A DNA stretch of 64,000 nucleotides from Phoenix dactylifera (taxonomy: Eukaryota; Streptophyta; Magnoliopsida; Arecales; Arecaceae), in the NCBI RefSeq assembly GCF_009389715.1, contig NC_052392.1, positions 34,641,144 to 34,705,143 of the forward strand. The letters are read 5' to 3'. Under the pieces are notes generated by a model. That model saw only the letters and a list, made by a program, of their open reading frames with translations, searched no databases and was not told where the DNA came from. Position numbers and translations under genes: made by a program. This document shows, piece after piece, positions 12,128 through 24,137 of this stretch. The first letter of the stretch is position 1. Every line of letters begins with the position of its first letter.

Positions 12128-13280
12128 ATGTCTACTAATACAGAGGAGGCCAGGAAGGCTTATGCTGAATTTGAGGAGAAAGTGAGGAGGACGGTGTTCC
12201 TCGACAATCTTTCTCATAAGGTTACACCTGCTGTCATCAAAATGGCGCTTGGTCAATTTGGTAATGTGGTCAATGTGGAGTTTATCCCAAACTACACAAT
12301 ACCTTATAATATCCCACAGTGTGCTCTGGTGGAAATGGAGGATGCAAAGCAGGCTAACTCCATAATCACTGAGATGACCGACTTTCCGTTCATGATGTCT
12401 GGGATGCCAAGGCCTATCAGGGCCCGGCGCGCCAGGGCAGAGATGTTTGCCGACCGCCCTGCACCACCTGACAGGAAGATAGAAGTTCGTTGGGTGGACC
12501 CGTCTGATCCAGATTTTCAGGTGGCGAAGAAGCTTAAGGAAATGGTCGTGAGACACCAGGCAGAAACTTTGGCCTTGGTTAAGGTAATATTTTGTGTTTA
12601 AGAGTTAGCATTCATAGTATGATCCATTTCGTTGAAGATTCTTATGCATGGATCTATCTAAGGGAGCATTGACCATGTTGTGTTAGCTTAGGTGATGGGG
12701 AGGTTCCTAAGTATCCAATTTAGAATTCACTCGTTATTGATAAAGGTAACCATCTGGTTAGCTAGAAAATTGTGGATTTTGACTTGTTTGAATTCTCTGT
12801 CATTCTTGATATTTTTCTATATATCTAATTAACAATATCACGGAGTCTGTATTGGAATACAGATAAGTAAATAAAAACAAGGTTGTGGGAGGGTTGAATC
12901 ACTTGTAGTGTCATAACCAACCTCAGTTATTGGGGAAAGGTTGTTTTCTTGTTCTTATACTGGCGATTATTTTCTGTAGTTGGTTGTTTATCGTTGTTAG
13001 AAATCTTCAGGTTGCTGTTTGATTCAATGGTAGGGATAAAACTGCTTTCAAATGTATGTGATGGAGAGTGGCCTTTTTGATTTCATTTAATCCATGCCTT
13101 TCATCCTTCATTATTTGCATATTGCAGCTTCAACTGGAAGAAGAGGAGAAGCTTGCAATGCAGCAGGCAGAATTGCTGAAGTCTAACTTCAAGAAGTTTG
13201 AGATGATAGAAAATATCATGCAAGATGGAGCTGCCTCCTGCTTGGCTCGCCATTATGGTGTTAAACTCGCTGATGAGTGA
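12128..13280 (+). CDS. RRM protein, EDM3/AIPP1-like
   Basis: Two coding exons, 12128-12583 and 13128-13280, join in phase 0 to give 202 residues. The N-terminus (AEFEEKVRRTVFLDNLSHKV) leads into one RNA-recognition motif at about residues 18-110. Its RNP2-like strand is TVFLDNLS and its RNP1 region, PQCALVEME, is degenerate. A conserved-looking PFMMSGMPRPIRARRARAE follows, then a charged coiled helix (LEEEEKLAMQQAELLKSNF) and a short tail ending KLADE. The layout and size resemble Arabidopsis At1g05970 (EDM3/AIPP1). That protein bridges ASI1 and EDM2 in the nuclear complex that promotes distal polyadenylation of genes with heterochromatic introns. The specific orthology is a moderate-confidence inference; the RRM assignment is firmer. 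The ATG at 12128 is the first in the exon. Confidence 0.78.
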
Positions 13281-15915
13281 GCACTATTGTTGATTTAAGG
13301 CATTTCATAGTTTGTATGGATCATTCTGAGTGAATTCTTGAAGCATCTGTACGGTTGATATGGATATGGAACTATTATGTTGGATAGTTACGTTATGGCT
13401 TATTAGGAATATAGAAGAATACGATGTTACATATTGCATCAATCAATCAAACTGTGTCTTCTCAAGTGTTTTCTTAGATTCAGAACTCTTGATGCTTGCT
13501 CCATAGTTGGTAGAACAGGGAATGTGGATGATATCATTTAGCATGTTGTCTTCCATTTGCATGTCTTTATAGAGTTCGTTCATGACAGTGAGACTATTCT
13601 AGCTGAGTTTTCAATTTTTTTAATAATTATTCCTAAATTTTTACTGCACAAAGGATCGAATGAAATATTATTTTGTGATCATAACAAAATATTATTCACC
13701 AACTATTTAAGTTGTTCACAAATTGTTTATGTTCAGTCGGTGAGATGCTTCCAAACCGCAGTTTATTAATTTTCTGCTGATGAGATATTTCTGATACATA
13801 CACAAGCGATGTCTGGTTGTGGCTGTGGTGCTGTGTTTGTTGCCATTGCTCATCCAGATCTATTTAGATCCGCTTTTATTGCAGGAATATCTAAAAGGAT
13901 AGGAATTTGTGGGCTCAGTTGAGCAATAGCGAGAGGGTTTTTCTTTTTGCTCATGATCTGGGATTTGGTAATATTGTGTTGAAAAGGTATGTCTAGAGAA
14001 ACATGGTTGCAATTAATAAAGATGGAGCTCATCTTTCTTGTGTGGGAACAATGGTTGAAGATACGAAATCATACAAGAAATATTTAGGTGTGCCATTTCC
14101 TGTACAACATAGGCCTGAAAAGTTTGGAACATATATCACATGTAATATAGTAATAATAAAATGTTCTAAATAATAGTAGAAAGAACTTGATTATTAAGAT
14201 CTTAAATAGCAAAATTTGTGGTCTAATTAATATTAAAATTAATATAAGTTTTAAGTTAAAAGATATTGAATGTGTGGTTAGGATAAGCATCATGTAAATT
14301 TCAATTAGTATTACAGACTTGCAGCATCGTAATTTACATTTTGAAGTCGGGAAAAGGGGAACATAAATGGATAAAATTGACATCGGGAAGTTGTCTCGAT
14401 TCAAGCATATTTACAGGCAAATTCCAAGCCTAACTCAACAATTGTATGGCTAATTTACATAACTAATTAATCCAGCTTAAGCTCTCCAGCAATTCAAATG
14501 TCATGCGATTTAGAAAAAAAGAAATCGAGAGCTATAATTGCAATCTACCAAGTAAGAAACCATGATAAATAGCCTTCTTTTTTGTTTTTTGGCAGTGAGC
14601 AGACACTGGTTATTTGGTATTTAAGTGTATCATGCTTGTTTCTGTCATGGCTAACCAGAGAGAATGCGTGATGCATGTAACTCATCCATTCCCGGGTATG
14701 TGTGTGTATGCGTTGCTTTGCCATTGAGGGATTCGTGGAAATTATAAAAAGTGGAAATTATGGAGGAAATAATATATATTTATTATCTTTTTTTAACATA
14801 AGAAGTTTGGACATATTTTCTGCTCACTGATAGATGGGGAGAGGTATTGGGAGAGTGTGGACATTGACCTATCATCATAGAATACGAGTGAGAAACATGA
14901 AAGCAGACCCCCTGTTTTCTTGGAGTTCCTTGGTAAAAGGCATGACTTTTTTAGGGACAAATGGAGCTCCAAAATTCCTATAGCTTTAATATTTCTGATA
15001 TTTTATTGGGTTCTTGGTGCATTGTATAGACATGATTGGTTCAAGTGAAAAGACACTTAAGATAATTTTGTTACCCCAAAAATTGATTGAAGACCTTAAA
15101 TCTAATTTATTTTTAACCCGAGTTTTTTTTTGTTATTATTTGTCTAGATTGCTCGTTGCGCTTTTACCCTAAATTGATGATATTTCTCAACAGAAGGATT
15201 TAGCTACTGCACAAAAGGTTTTGCATTATGTTAATGAGCTTATGGTGTTAAAGAATGGTGGAGGAATTTATACACATTTTATCAGACATGATATAAAAAA
15301 AAAAGAAGTGAAATAACAAAGTAAAAAGCCCAACCAGTCCAAAGGAAACCCAGCCGTGTGTTTTTTTTTTATCTTCTTTTTTCTATGTGTAAACCCAACC
15401 ATATCAGGTTACAATTTCCAACCTCGGAAATACTTCCATCTTAGATTGCATAGGACCGGCTTGTTTGATGTTAACCAATAAAATATTTTTATTTGGTCAA
15501 CCCCGTAGGTAACTTGTATATAGAAGCATACCCAAAGATATTGTAAGTTTTCCGACAAGTCCCTGGAAAGAACAAAAGAAAATCTGATAAGCTTTTCTAT
15601 TTCTAGAATGCAAACGCGTAAGAATATTTTTGTTTATCAGCCATTCAGCCGTGGGCACGTCAGGGACCTGGGACTTCTTTAAAGCTCAACGAGACAAAAA
15701 CAAAAGAATAAACAAATGTGAGAACAGGATCCGAAGGAACCTGCAAGAAGGGAAACGGGACCAAAGCGGCAACGGGCAAAACAAAGCAAGAAGGAAAGGA
15801 ATCTACTTCCCCTTCCCCTTCCCCTTCCCCTTTCTCCTTCCCCTTCCATTGCCACAAGCAAAGGTAGCCCTGTTGATCCCTTAATCGATCCCCACGTATT
15901 CTTCCTTCTCCGCCT
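13281..15915. other. Intergenic region downstream of the EDM3-like gene
   Basis: No gene is supported. The sequence is AT-rich with scattered homopolymers. A short frame at about 15177-15315, preceded by a polypyrimidine stretch and CAACAG, reads as DISQQKDLATAQKVLHYVNE and could be an old exon remnant, but it matches nothing I know. A (CCCCTT)n-type microsatellite occupies about 15807-15847. Confidence 0.4.
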
Positions 15916-15923
15916 TATTTATA
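15916..15923 (+). promoter_or_regulatory. Putative TATA box of the thaumatin-like gene
   Basis: TATTTATA lies about 100 bases upstream of the ATG at 16022, which would leave a leader of about 70 bases. This is a position-based prediction only. Confidence 0.45.
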
Positions 15924-16021
15924 CTGTATTGTGCTGCATATATTATTTACGAGTTACAGTTATATCTTCTCCCTATCGTTGGAGAAAAAGGGATATAGAG
16001 GTGTTATTTATTTGAAGGGAG

Positions 16022-17373
16022 ATGGATTACACCCATAGAAGAATTCTCTTGACAGTCCTCTTATTCATTTCATCAGGTACTGGTCCTTTTTCCCCTTGTA
16101 TGCCTTCAATCTTAAGCCATCTTCTTCTTGCTTCTGGTCTCTCGGGTGAGCTAGTTTCTTCTTCTTCTTCTTCTTCTTCTTCTATAGTACCTTGAAGCTC
16201 CATGAGATGTCCTCCTGTGTCTGCTTCATTGCTGATGAGTTTCTTATCCTAGCCAGTACTTTTTCCCGGGAACATATCCTTGGAGCCTCGGAGTCATAGA
16301 TTTGGTGGCTACAACCATGCATTCTATAGCAGCACTCTTCTTTATTTCAAATATAAATAAGCATACCTCTCTGTGATCATGGTTTCTGTAGTTTGGTATC
16401 ATAATTAGCTGATTTGTTGCTTGGCTTCGTAGTTTTGTAACTTTCTCAATATTCTTATTGAATAGGCTTCAATTAATTGCATTAAATTCCTTTTATTCAT
16501 TTATTCGTTCACTTCCAACTTTTTTTTTTTGGTTAAAAAAATGTGGAGAACTTATTGATGAAATCATGCTTTTTTTTTTTATTTTTCTTATTAATTAACT
16601 TAGATAAAGAAATGAAAGCAAAAGAGTTATTTATATTATATTTATCTTTACAATTTTCCTTTTTCTTCTTAATTAGATTTCTAATTTCTTTTTTTACAGG
16701 GGCAAAATGGGCAGAGGGGGCAAGAGTGTTTACGCTGGTGAACGACTGCATGACGACGATTTGGCCGGCGATCACCCCGGGTGAGAACTTCAACGGGGGC
16801 GGGCTGGCCCTCCGGCGGGGCCAGTCCGTGGTGTTCAACGCCCCGGTCGGGTGGTCCGGCCGGATCTGGGGCCGGACCGGGTGCAACTTCGACAAGGCCG
16901 GCAACGGCTCGTGCCAGACCGGCGCCTGCGGCACCACCCTCAAGTGCGGCGCCGCCGGCAAACCCCCCGCCACCCTCGCCGAGTTCACCCTCGCCTCATT
17001 GGACTTCTACGACGTCAGCCTCGTCGACGGCTTCAACCTGCCGATGACGGTGACGCCCGTCAACGGCAAGGGGGGCAACTGCTCCGCCGCCGGCTGCACC
17101 AGCGACCTGAGGAACAACTGCCCCTCGGAGCTCGCCGTGAAGGCGGACGGGAAGACGGTGGCGTGCCGGAGCGCGTGCGACGTGTTCGACACCGACCAGT
17201 ACTGCTGCAGGGGAGTGTACGGGAATCCGGTCACCTGCCAGCCGACGTTCTACTCCAAGAAGTTCAAGGAGTCTTGCCCGACGGCTTATAGCTATGCATA
17301 CGACGATCCTACCAGTATTTTTACGTGCAGCCAGGGGGATTACATCATCACCTTCTGCGCCGCCGGCAGGTAA
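16022..17373 (+). CDS. Thaumatin-like protein (PR-5 family), secreted
   Basis: Exon 1 (16022-16076) encodes MDYTHRRILLTVLLFISS. Exon 2 (16700-17373) begins after TTTTTACAG and continues in phase 1, giving 242 residues. The first ~23-25 residues form a signal peptide; the mature chain begins near ARVFTLVNDC. All 16 cysteines of the large thaumatin-like class are present, so eight disulfides are expected. The acidic-cleft set (Arg in GRIWGRTGC, Glu in AEFTL, Asp in LDFYDVSLVDGFNLP and Asp in AYDDPTS) can be traced. The signature region reads GRTGCNFDKAGNGSCQTGAC, with Ala where TGDC is usual. There is no C-terminal extension, so apoplastic rather than vacuolar delivery is inferred. Family members include antifungal and glucan-binding proteins. 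Exon 2 is strikingly GC-rich against AT-rich flanks, as often seen in grass and palm genes. Intron 1 carries a (TTC)n tract near 16157-16184. Confidence 0.93.
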
Positions 17374-18735
17374 TGATAGGGGTTGCTTTTGCTTCTTATA
17401 TTAATTTTGCTTTGTTTATTCTTTCTTGGCTTCCATTGCTGGCTTCTCATATTGCATGAAGGAATAAAATGAATTTATTCTTTCTCTTGATAAAATGAAC
17501 ACGGAATAGTTTTTGTCAGGGTTGTAGAATAACTTTATTCTGTCTTTTGGCTAATACATCTTTGTTTCTTTCTTTTAAAAAGAAAAAATAGTTTGCCAAA
17601 AAGGGAATTCTGAAAAAGTCATTTAGCGGGATAGAACAAAAAGAGAAAAAATTTGATTTTTTTTTTTTAATTTTTAAAAGGAGAGACTAATCTTAAGCTT
17701 TATTTTTTTTTACCGTATATACCCATCCATTTAATTTGGGGTCAAAACTAAACCCTCCCAAGAAAGGAGCGACACCATCAGAGCAAACGCTCTGTACAAA
17801 TGTTGAGAATGTAATGAGATCAATACGATCTTCTCTAAAACCTATCATCTAACTATCTAAGTGCTTGTGAATTGCTCGGTCAAATCTTTCATTATCGAAC
17901 TTTTTGAAATAAAATAATGATTGTTGCTATACCCAATATTGACCACTATAATTATACAAAAAGACATCGTTCGAACATGTCATTATTCTACAAATCGTTT
18001 TCAAAACGCTGAAATCCATATAAAAGAAAAATGTAGCCTTTTCACTGCATCAGAATTCTATAAATAGTAGGAGTTGCTTTGCTTCTTATATTAATTTTGC
18101 TCTATTTATTCTTTCTTGGCTTCCATTGCTGGCTTCTCATATTGCATGAAGGAATAGAATGAATTTATTCTCTCTTGATAAAATAAACGTGGAATAGTTT
18201 TTGCCAGGGTTAAAGTAGAATAAATTTATTCTGTCTTTTTGCTAATACATCTTTGTTTCTTTCTTTTAAAAAGAAAAAATAGTTTGCCAAAAAAAAAATT
18301 CTGAAAAAGACATTTAGCAGGATAGAACAAAAAAAAATCTGTTTTTTTTTTATTTTTAAAAAGAGAGACTTATCTTAAGCTTTATTTTTTGTTTATCCTA
18401 TATACCCATCCATTTTAAGGGTCAAAACCGAACTCTCCTAAGAAAGGAGCGATACCATCAGAGCAAGCACTCTGTACAAATGTTAAGAATGTAATGAGAT
18501 CAATACCATCCTCTCTAAAACGTCCTGTCATCTAAGTGCTTGTTAATTGCTTGGTCAAATCTTTCATTATCAAACTTTTTAAAATAAAATAATGATTGTT
18601 GCTATACCCAATATCGACCACTATTATTATATAAAAAAACATTGTTTGATCATGTCATTATTCTATAAATCGTTTTCAAAACGCTGAAACCCATATAAAA
18701 GAAAAAATGTAGCTTTTTCACTGTATCAGAATTCT
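17374..18735. repeat. Tandem duplication of about 680 bp after the thaumatin-like gene
   Basis: The segment from about 17380 to 18060 is repeated at about 18068-18735 with small substitutions and indels. Markers are GCTTCTTATATTAATTTTGC at 17391 and 18081 (offset 690) and CAGAATTCT at 18051 and 18727 (offset 676). It holds the presumed 3'UTR sequence of the gene and no coding region. The copies remain very similar, so the event is fairly recent. Confidence 0.9.
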
Positions 18736-20530
18736 TTCAGTTGGGTCATAGACACAACCTTCCTCTCACTTCTCCATCCTTTGCCCTCCAATCTCTTGGG
18801 TCTTCCTCACTCTTTGCTGGAAATTTGCTGGTGATGATCATCTTTCATTGCCTACCATCAATGGAAATGCTTGAATGCGTCCAGTTTGTGGTGACTTCTG
18901 AGGGCATGCGTTCATGGAAACATATATGGGCTCCACAGAAAAAGAGAAAGGTGGTGGGAGAGTGTCGAATCCATCTGAATCTTAGCCTTGGAAGCCTACC
19001 AAGAGCTGATGGTCCAATTAGGGCTTCAATCATAGCACTTTGGGTCTCCTTGACTTGTAAAGCCAATTTGACATACCGTGTGGCCAACTCCATCAGCTCC
19101 AGCCCTACCACACCTTCTGTCTTCATCCGGCCCCACAAGGTTCAAGAGGATGAGGAAGGCCTCCTTTTTGTCCTACCCTGGGGTCACTCCACAAACAAAG
19201 TTCCATATCTCTGTCTCCAAATTTAAAGAACAAAATCCTAGAATTGGGTTCTTATATATTGTCATTTTCGCCTTTGGAGGGATGCCGTACATAGAGGTTG
19301 CGATATCTATCAAGGATCATCGAGTAAATGTCTCTACAACTAAACTGTAAAATCATAAAGAGGAAATAGAGATCTTAAGCGCGGCTTGCCTAGGCCTCGA
19401 TCTTGGTACCAGTCCATAACGATAAAAGTGGAATTGCGAGCCAAAGTTTTGCAGCAAAGAGCAGATTGAATGATTTTGGGAGCATGATAAGTATGTGCAT
19501 CCATATGTCTATGATTTTTCCAAGGCAAGAAGCTTCTAAATAACCAAGTAGCCTCCAAAATCATGCACTGGTTATTATGTGCTGCACTGTGTAATATGAT
19601 TAAATCTGCTTGCAGTTTTTAGATTTTGACACTTAGTTTGTGTTGAATGCTTACTCTGGGCCATAACGGTGACTTAATTATTGAGATTACAGCTAATGAA
19701 TTCATTATATTTTCTGTAGTATCTTTCCATCTGCGAGAATGTTTGGTCATGATTTGTTGCAATAGGAAGCATATTCCTCATCGTTGTTGTCGAACATGAT
19801 TATCGATTGAGATATGCATGGTTCGATTTTTGCAGGAAACAAACAGTGTGCACATATCATGATAATAGGTTGATTTGCAGCGGCTCGAGCCGATCTGCAT
19901 TACTGATTTGTAAATGGTTCGTTCTGATGCTTTTGTGCATGGTGAGTCTGTGGTCTTGGGTATAAGAGTAATGATCATTTCCTCTCTTTTTTTTTTTTGG
20001 AGTGTGAAGTTTAGGAGCATACCTAAATTTTAGTGTCCTCTGCTTCACACTTGATATTTATTCAATGGATTGGGCTCTGTAAATAAATTATTCTTTCTTT
20101 TATTCAAAAAAAATATTCTTTATGAAATACAAAATTCAATATTTGTTGGTGTTGAAATATGGAGCAGAGTGCTAAAAACATTGCTTAAAATAAAATTGTA
20201 GAAAATTAATATACTCAAAAATAATAATATATTTTTTTTCTGCGTGATCATAGTCTAAGGACATTTATCTAACATCCTCCAAAAGAAGTCCAAGCTCGAC
20301 ATTTTCCAATGAAGGAAGTCCGACCTTTTTTTGACACCATTGAAAACACAAGAATAATTATTCTCTTATCTTTGAATAATGTGAGAGGAGGAATAAATCC
20401 ATCTCTATATTTAAGATATCAATGGAGTAGAAAGATTTCCATATCAATAGAATTATATTTACCACAGTTGATTTTAGTTATGGTGTTATTCATCGGTTTT
20501 GTCTACTTTAACCAATCTTAAGCTTAGACT
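18736..20530. other. Intergenic region without a supported gene
   Basis: Open stretches lie on both strands at 18741-19226 (+) and 18845-19138 (-), but neither shows a recognisable domain. The minus-strand reading contains ELATRYVKLALQVKETQSAM, which might be a decayed retroelement or gene piece. Nothing else identifiable was seen up to 20530. Confidence 0.4.
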
Positions 20531-20539
20531 TTTTTTTAA

Positions 20540-21085
20540 GCCCATGTTTCCAAGCGGACCAAAGGAGGATAAAAAAGGACTTAACCCGGCTATTCTAACA
20601 AAAAAAAATAGAATTTTAGTCCGGTTAACCTAGACTTAACCTAACCTGATCAAACTAGCAATTAGTGTAGTTACTTCACTTAACTTGAAATAAATTACTC
20701 CAACATATTTCTTGTCTCGCTCTCTCAAAACTGCCCATCCTAACCTCCTTTTTTTTTTATTTTTCTTCTTTTCTCTCCCAACTGAAATTGGAGATTAGTT
20801 TAATATTTGTTAAAATTAAAATATTCAAAAATCTTTTTTACCCAAAGTAATATTGTCATCATTGTAGCACAAAAAATATAGAATAACACGTCTAGCATTT
20901 TAATTTCTTTTTGATATAAAATAACATTATCGTTACTGCACACAGAAAAATATAACAAGAACATTTCTGACATTCAGCCATACTTGGCCAAACTATTTCT
21001 ATTCCAGTTTTCCAACCAAATAGCATTCAGACTTAACCTCTCGAATAAAATATTCTGAACCAAACAGAATGCAGGCTTATTGTAT
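20540..21085. mobile_element. Possible MITE with TAAGCC-type ends
   Basis: TAAGCCCATGTTTCC near 20538 and GAACCAAACAGAATGCAGGCTTA ending near 21080 are loosely inverted. The sequence between is AT-rich and non-coding. The inverted match is weak, so this is tentative. Confidence 0.3.
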
Positions 21086-21515
21086 TTAATCCATGGATAC
21101 GGAGGGTTAGGAATTTTCCACTTTCGCTATTCCGCTTCTAAGAGCCTAAAAGAAGATCCAGGATGAATTCCTTAGGGTTCAAAAGTTTCAGTCCTGGACT
21201 CTTCAACTGTGTACGCATGGGTAGGAAGGGAAAACTGAGGTGCCCCACTGTATGTAACCCATACCAGCCCACTCAAAGGCACCATATAAATTAAACCATC
21301 CTACTTCTCTGTGTGCCTTTTTCTTCAGTACTTCGTTTTCTCTACAGCTTCAAAGGAGAAAGAAGACAATCAAGAGAGGTAATTCCTGGTCAACGCTCAA
21401 CTTTTCTTTTTTGAAAGAACAACCAACTTCCCTTTCTTTGCCTTGTATACATCTTTTTTTTGCTAAAAACCTTGTATACACCTTTGAGAAGCCACTAACA
21501 AAACTATAGTTCTAA

Positions 21516-23201
21516 GGCCCTGTTTGGGGGAGCTTTTGGAGGGCCAAAAAGCACTTTCTGGCCCTCCAAAAGTACTTTTAGATGAAAAACTGTGTTTGGT
21601 AAATTTTTCAAAAAGCTGTTTCAGCTTTTGCGGGAAGCTGAAAACAGCTTTTGGGAGGAAGCTGCAATTTGAAGCTTTTGGGAGGAAGCTGTTTCAGCTT
21701 TTTCGGAAAGCCATATTTTTGACAAAAATGCCCATATTAAAATAACATAATTACATAGTTTGTCCCTTTATAAACCTAAAAATCTGCTAGAGCCAAGAAC
21801 CCTAGCCGTCAGACTCCCTTCTGTAAGAAAATGTATTTTTCTTTTCAATTTTTGTATGCATCTCTTGAACCACATTTTAGAAGAAAATTTTTTTAATCCT
21901 TTTTCATACCTTCCAAAATCAATTTATTGTTTTTTTTATCATCAACCTCGCGGCCCACGCTGAGGTCCTCCTCGAGTGTGGACCACGAAGAAGAGCCCCT
22001 GGATCGCGAATTATGGGAAATTATTATGGAAAATTATTTTATACTAATAATTATAATATTTTATACCTTTATTTTTGTATTATACTATAAATATAATATA
22101 ATATTATATTATATCATAATACATTAATATGTTTGTTAAATAATTTAATATTATGTTATATTATAAAAAATTAATTTATACTAATAATTATAATATTTTA
22201 TACCTTTATTTTTGTATTATACTATAAATATAATATCATATTATATTATATTATAATACATTAATATGTTATGTTAAATAATTTAATATTATGTTATATT
22301 ATGGAAAATTAATTTATACTAATAATTATAATATTTTATACCTTTATTTTTGTATTATACTATAAATAAAATATCATATTATATTATATCATAATACATT
22401 AATATGTTATGTTAAATAATTTAATATTATGTTATATTATGGAAAATTAATTTATACTAATAATTATAATATTCTATACCTTTATTATTGTATTATACTA
22501 TAAATATTATATTATATTACATTACATTATAATACATTAATATGTTATTTTAAATAATTTAATATTATGTTATATTATGAAAAATTAATTTATAATAATA
22601 ACTATAATATTTTATACCTTTATTATTGTATTATACTATAAATATTGTATTATGTTACATTACATTATAATACATTAATATGTTATTTTAAATAATTTAA
22701 TATTATGTTATATTATGAGAAATTAATTTATACTAATAATTATAATATTTTATACTTTTATTATTGTATTATACTATAAATATAATATATATATTACATT
22801 ATATCATAATACATTAATATGTTATGTTAAATAATTTAATATTATATTATATTACCAAATATTAATTTACTCTAATAATTATATTACTATTATGCTATAT
22901 TAACATAATATTATTTTATATTACAATAATATTATACTATATCGTATATTTATGTATTAATTTATGTTATGTTTTATTATGTTCTATTGTATTATACTAT
23001 GCAATGTCCTTTATGGTAATTTTGTCATACAAAAGTACTTTCTCAGTTTGTTTACCAAACACAAAACAAAGTACCACAGCACTTTACGAATATAGTTACC
23101 AAACAGCAGACAGCTTTTTATAACAGCTCTACTTCAGACAGCTCTACTTCCAATAGCTCTACTTCCAACAGCTCTACTGCCAACAGCTCCCCCAAACAGG
23201 G
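21516..23201. mobile_element. PIF/Harbinger-like non-autonomous element, copy 1
   Basis: The left end GGCCCTGTTTGGGGGAGC (21516) is mirrored by GCTCCCCCAAACAGGG ending at 23201. Compared with copy 2, the last CC and the expected TAA are partly lost. Just inside the left end is a hairpin made of CTTTTGGAGGGCC and GGCCCTCCAAAAG. Just inside the right end are repeats of CAGCTCTACTTC. A GC-rich piece at about 21948-22010 (CGCGGCCCACGCTGAGG...GGATCGCG) interrupts the AT-rich body and looks captured. No transposase is encoded. Confidence 0.8.
22030..22860. repeat. AT-rich tandem array, about 138 bp unit, about 6 copies
   Basis: The phrase TTAATTTATACTAATAATTA recurs about every 138 bases (about 22034, 22171, 22308, 22447, 22585 and 22723). 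The units differ by a few substitutions and small indels. Two to three similar units occur in element copy 2 (43868-44070 and 44210-44330), so the array belongs to the transposon family. Confidence 0.85.
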
Positions 23202-23387
23202 AAGTCACCTTGTATACACCTTTGAGAAGCCACTAACAAAACTATAGTTCTAAGTCTTCTTTTGTTCTCTAGGATGGCAAATCCAAAGCATAACAAGGAC
23301 AATAATGCTCCCAATGTGGAGGAGGGGCAAACAATCAAGGCATTGCAAGGAAAACTATGTTGGGAAAAAAAAATTATAACATGCTAA

Positions 23388-24137
23388 TATTTGCAAATAG
23401 TTTGAAAATAATTAAAATTTAAATAATATAATTAGAAAGATAAATAAGAAAGGCATATCTGCAATTAAGGAATGTAAGAGCTGCCTCAAGAACGAAATTC
23501 ATTTCCTTGAGGAGGTATCTGGTAACATCATCCTCAAAGTATAACAAGCCCGGCTCAGATCGAAGTCCCCTATCACGAGCACGGTTATAGGGAGGTATGA
23601 GAGCCTGGACCTGGATTTTTTTATAGAGGTTCGATCCAGCTAACTTTCAGAGAGAGCCATAGAACCTATCTCATGAAGGCCATAAAGTCCTACCTATGCC
23701 AGTACTTCATGAAGGCCAAAAAAAAACTTATGTTACGTATGCGAGAATAAACTCATGAAAGCCATAAAGACCTACACCAGTATTGGCACCTCATAAAGGT
23801 TGACAGTGCTCATGTCGCACATACATGAATATCTAAAACAAAATTAGGATGGTTGAGACCTCAATTCGAATTGTAAAATTTGGAGTGTGACTCTCGAATT
23901 ATAAATTATGAATAAAAAGGGATTATGTTACATATGTGAAAAAAAAACTTTTAAATTAAATGAGGATGGCTAAGATGCTACTCATGCCAAATAATATTAT
24001 TAGAAGAGAAATAAAATGTGAGAATAAACACCTATGGCCAAACACCAATTTAAAATTTAAATATATGGGACTTTGGCAAAAAATAAAATAAAAAATAAAA
24101 TGTTAGTCATGTATGTATCCTTGTGGCGCAAGACTAA
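23388..24137. other. Intergenic DNA between transposon remnants
   Basis: Contains repeated phrases such as TCATGAAGGCCATAAAG (about 23672 and variants near 23754 and 23790), suggesting a decayed repeat. No coding region is supported. Confidence 0.35.

Larger units (their letters stand above)
21469..23254. repeat. 48 bp direct repeats flanking a transposon
   Basis: An identical 48-base sequence beginning ACCTTGTATACACCTTTGAG and ending AGTTCTAAG occurs at 21469-21516 and 23207-23254, just outside the two ends of the Harbinger-like element. This is far longer than the 3-base duplication such elements make. An older tandem duplication, with the element inserted at its junction, explains it best. 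Confidence 0.85.
21285..23387 (+). other. Possible truncated gene: TATA box, 5' exon and short coding exon split by a transposon
   Basis: TATAAA at 21285-21290 is followed by a leader-like exon (about 21316-21378) that ends in the donor AGAGAG|GTAATT. A good acceptor, TTGTTCTCTAG, ends at 23272, and an ATG at 23274 opens a 37-codon frame (MANPKHNKDNNAPNVEEGQT, then about 17 more) that stops at 23387. The intron would contain the Harbinger-like element 21516-23201. No following exon was found, so this may be a gene fragment, a small non-coding transcript or coincidence. Confidence 0.35.

Noticed and set aside
12071-12556. 161-residue antisense frame over the EDM3-like exon
   Set aside because: It is the shadow of a real coding exon and shows no domain.
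16543-16699. Hydrophobic N-terminal extension of the thaumatin-like frame
   Set aside because: It starts with GTG inside an AT-rich intron; the true signal peptide is on the exon at 16022-16076, with matching phase and splice sites.
16781-17291. Alternative-frame and antisense open stretches over thaumatin-like exon 2
   Set aside because: They are artefacts of high GC content; the 16-cysteine frame is clearly the gene.
18741-19226. 161-residue open stretch and its antisense partner
   Set aside because: No domain, no splice context and no start support on either strand.
21760-22127. Open stretches within the Harbinger-like element
   Set aside because: They are AT-rich or cross captured DNA, with no transposase motif.
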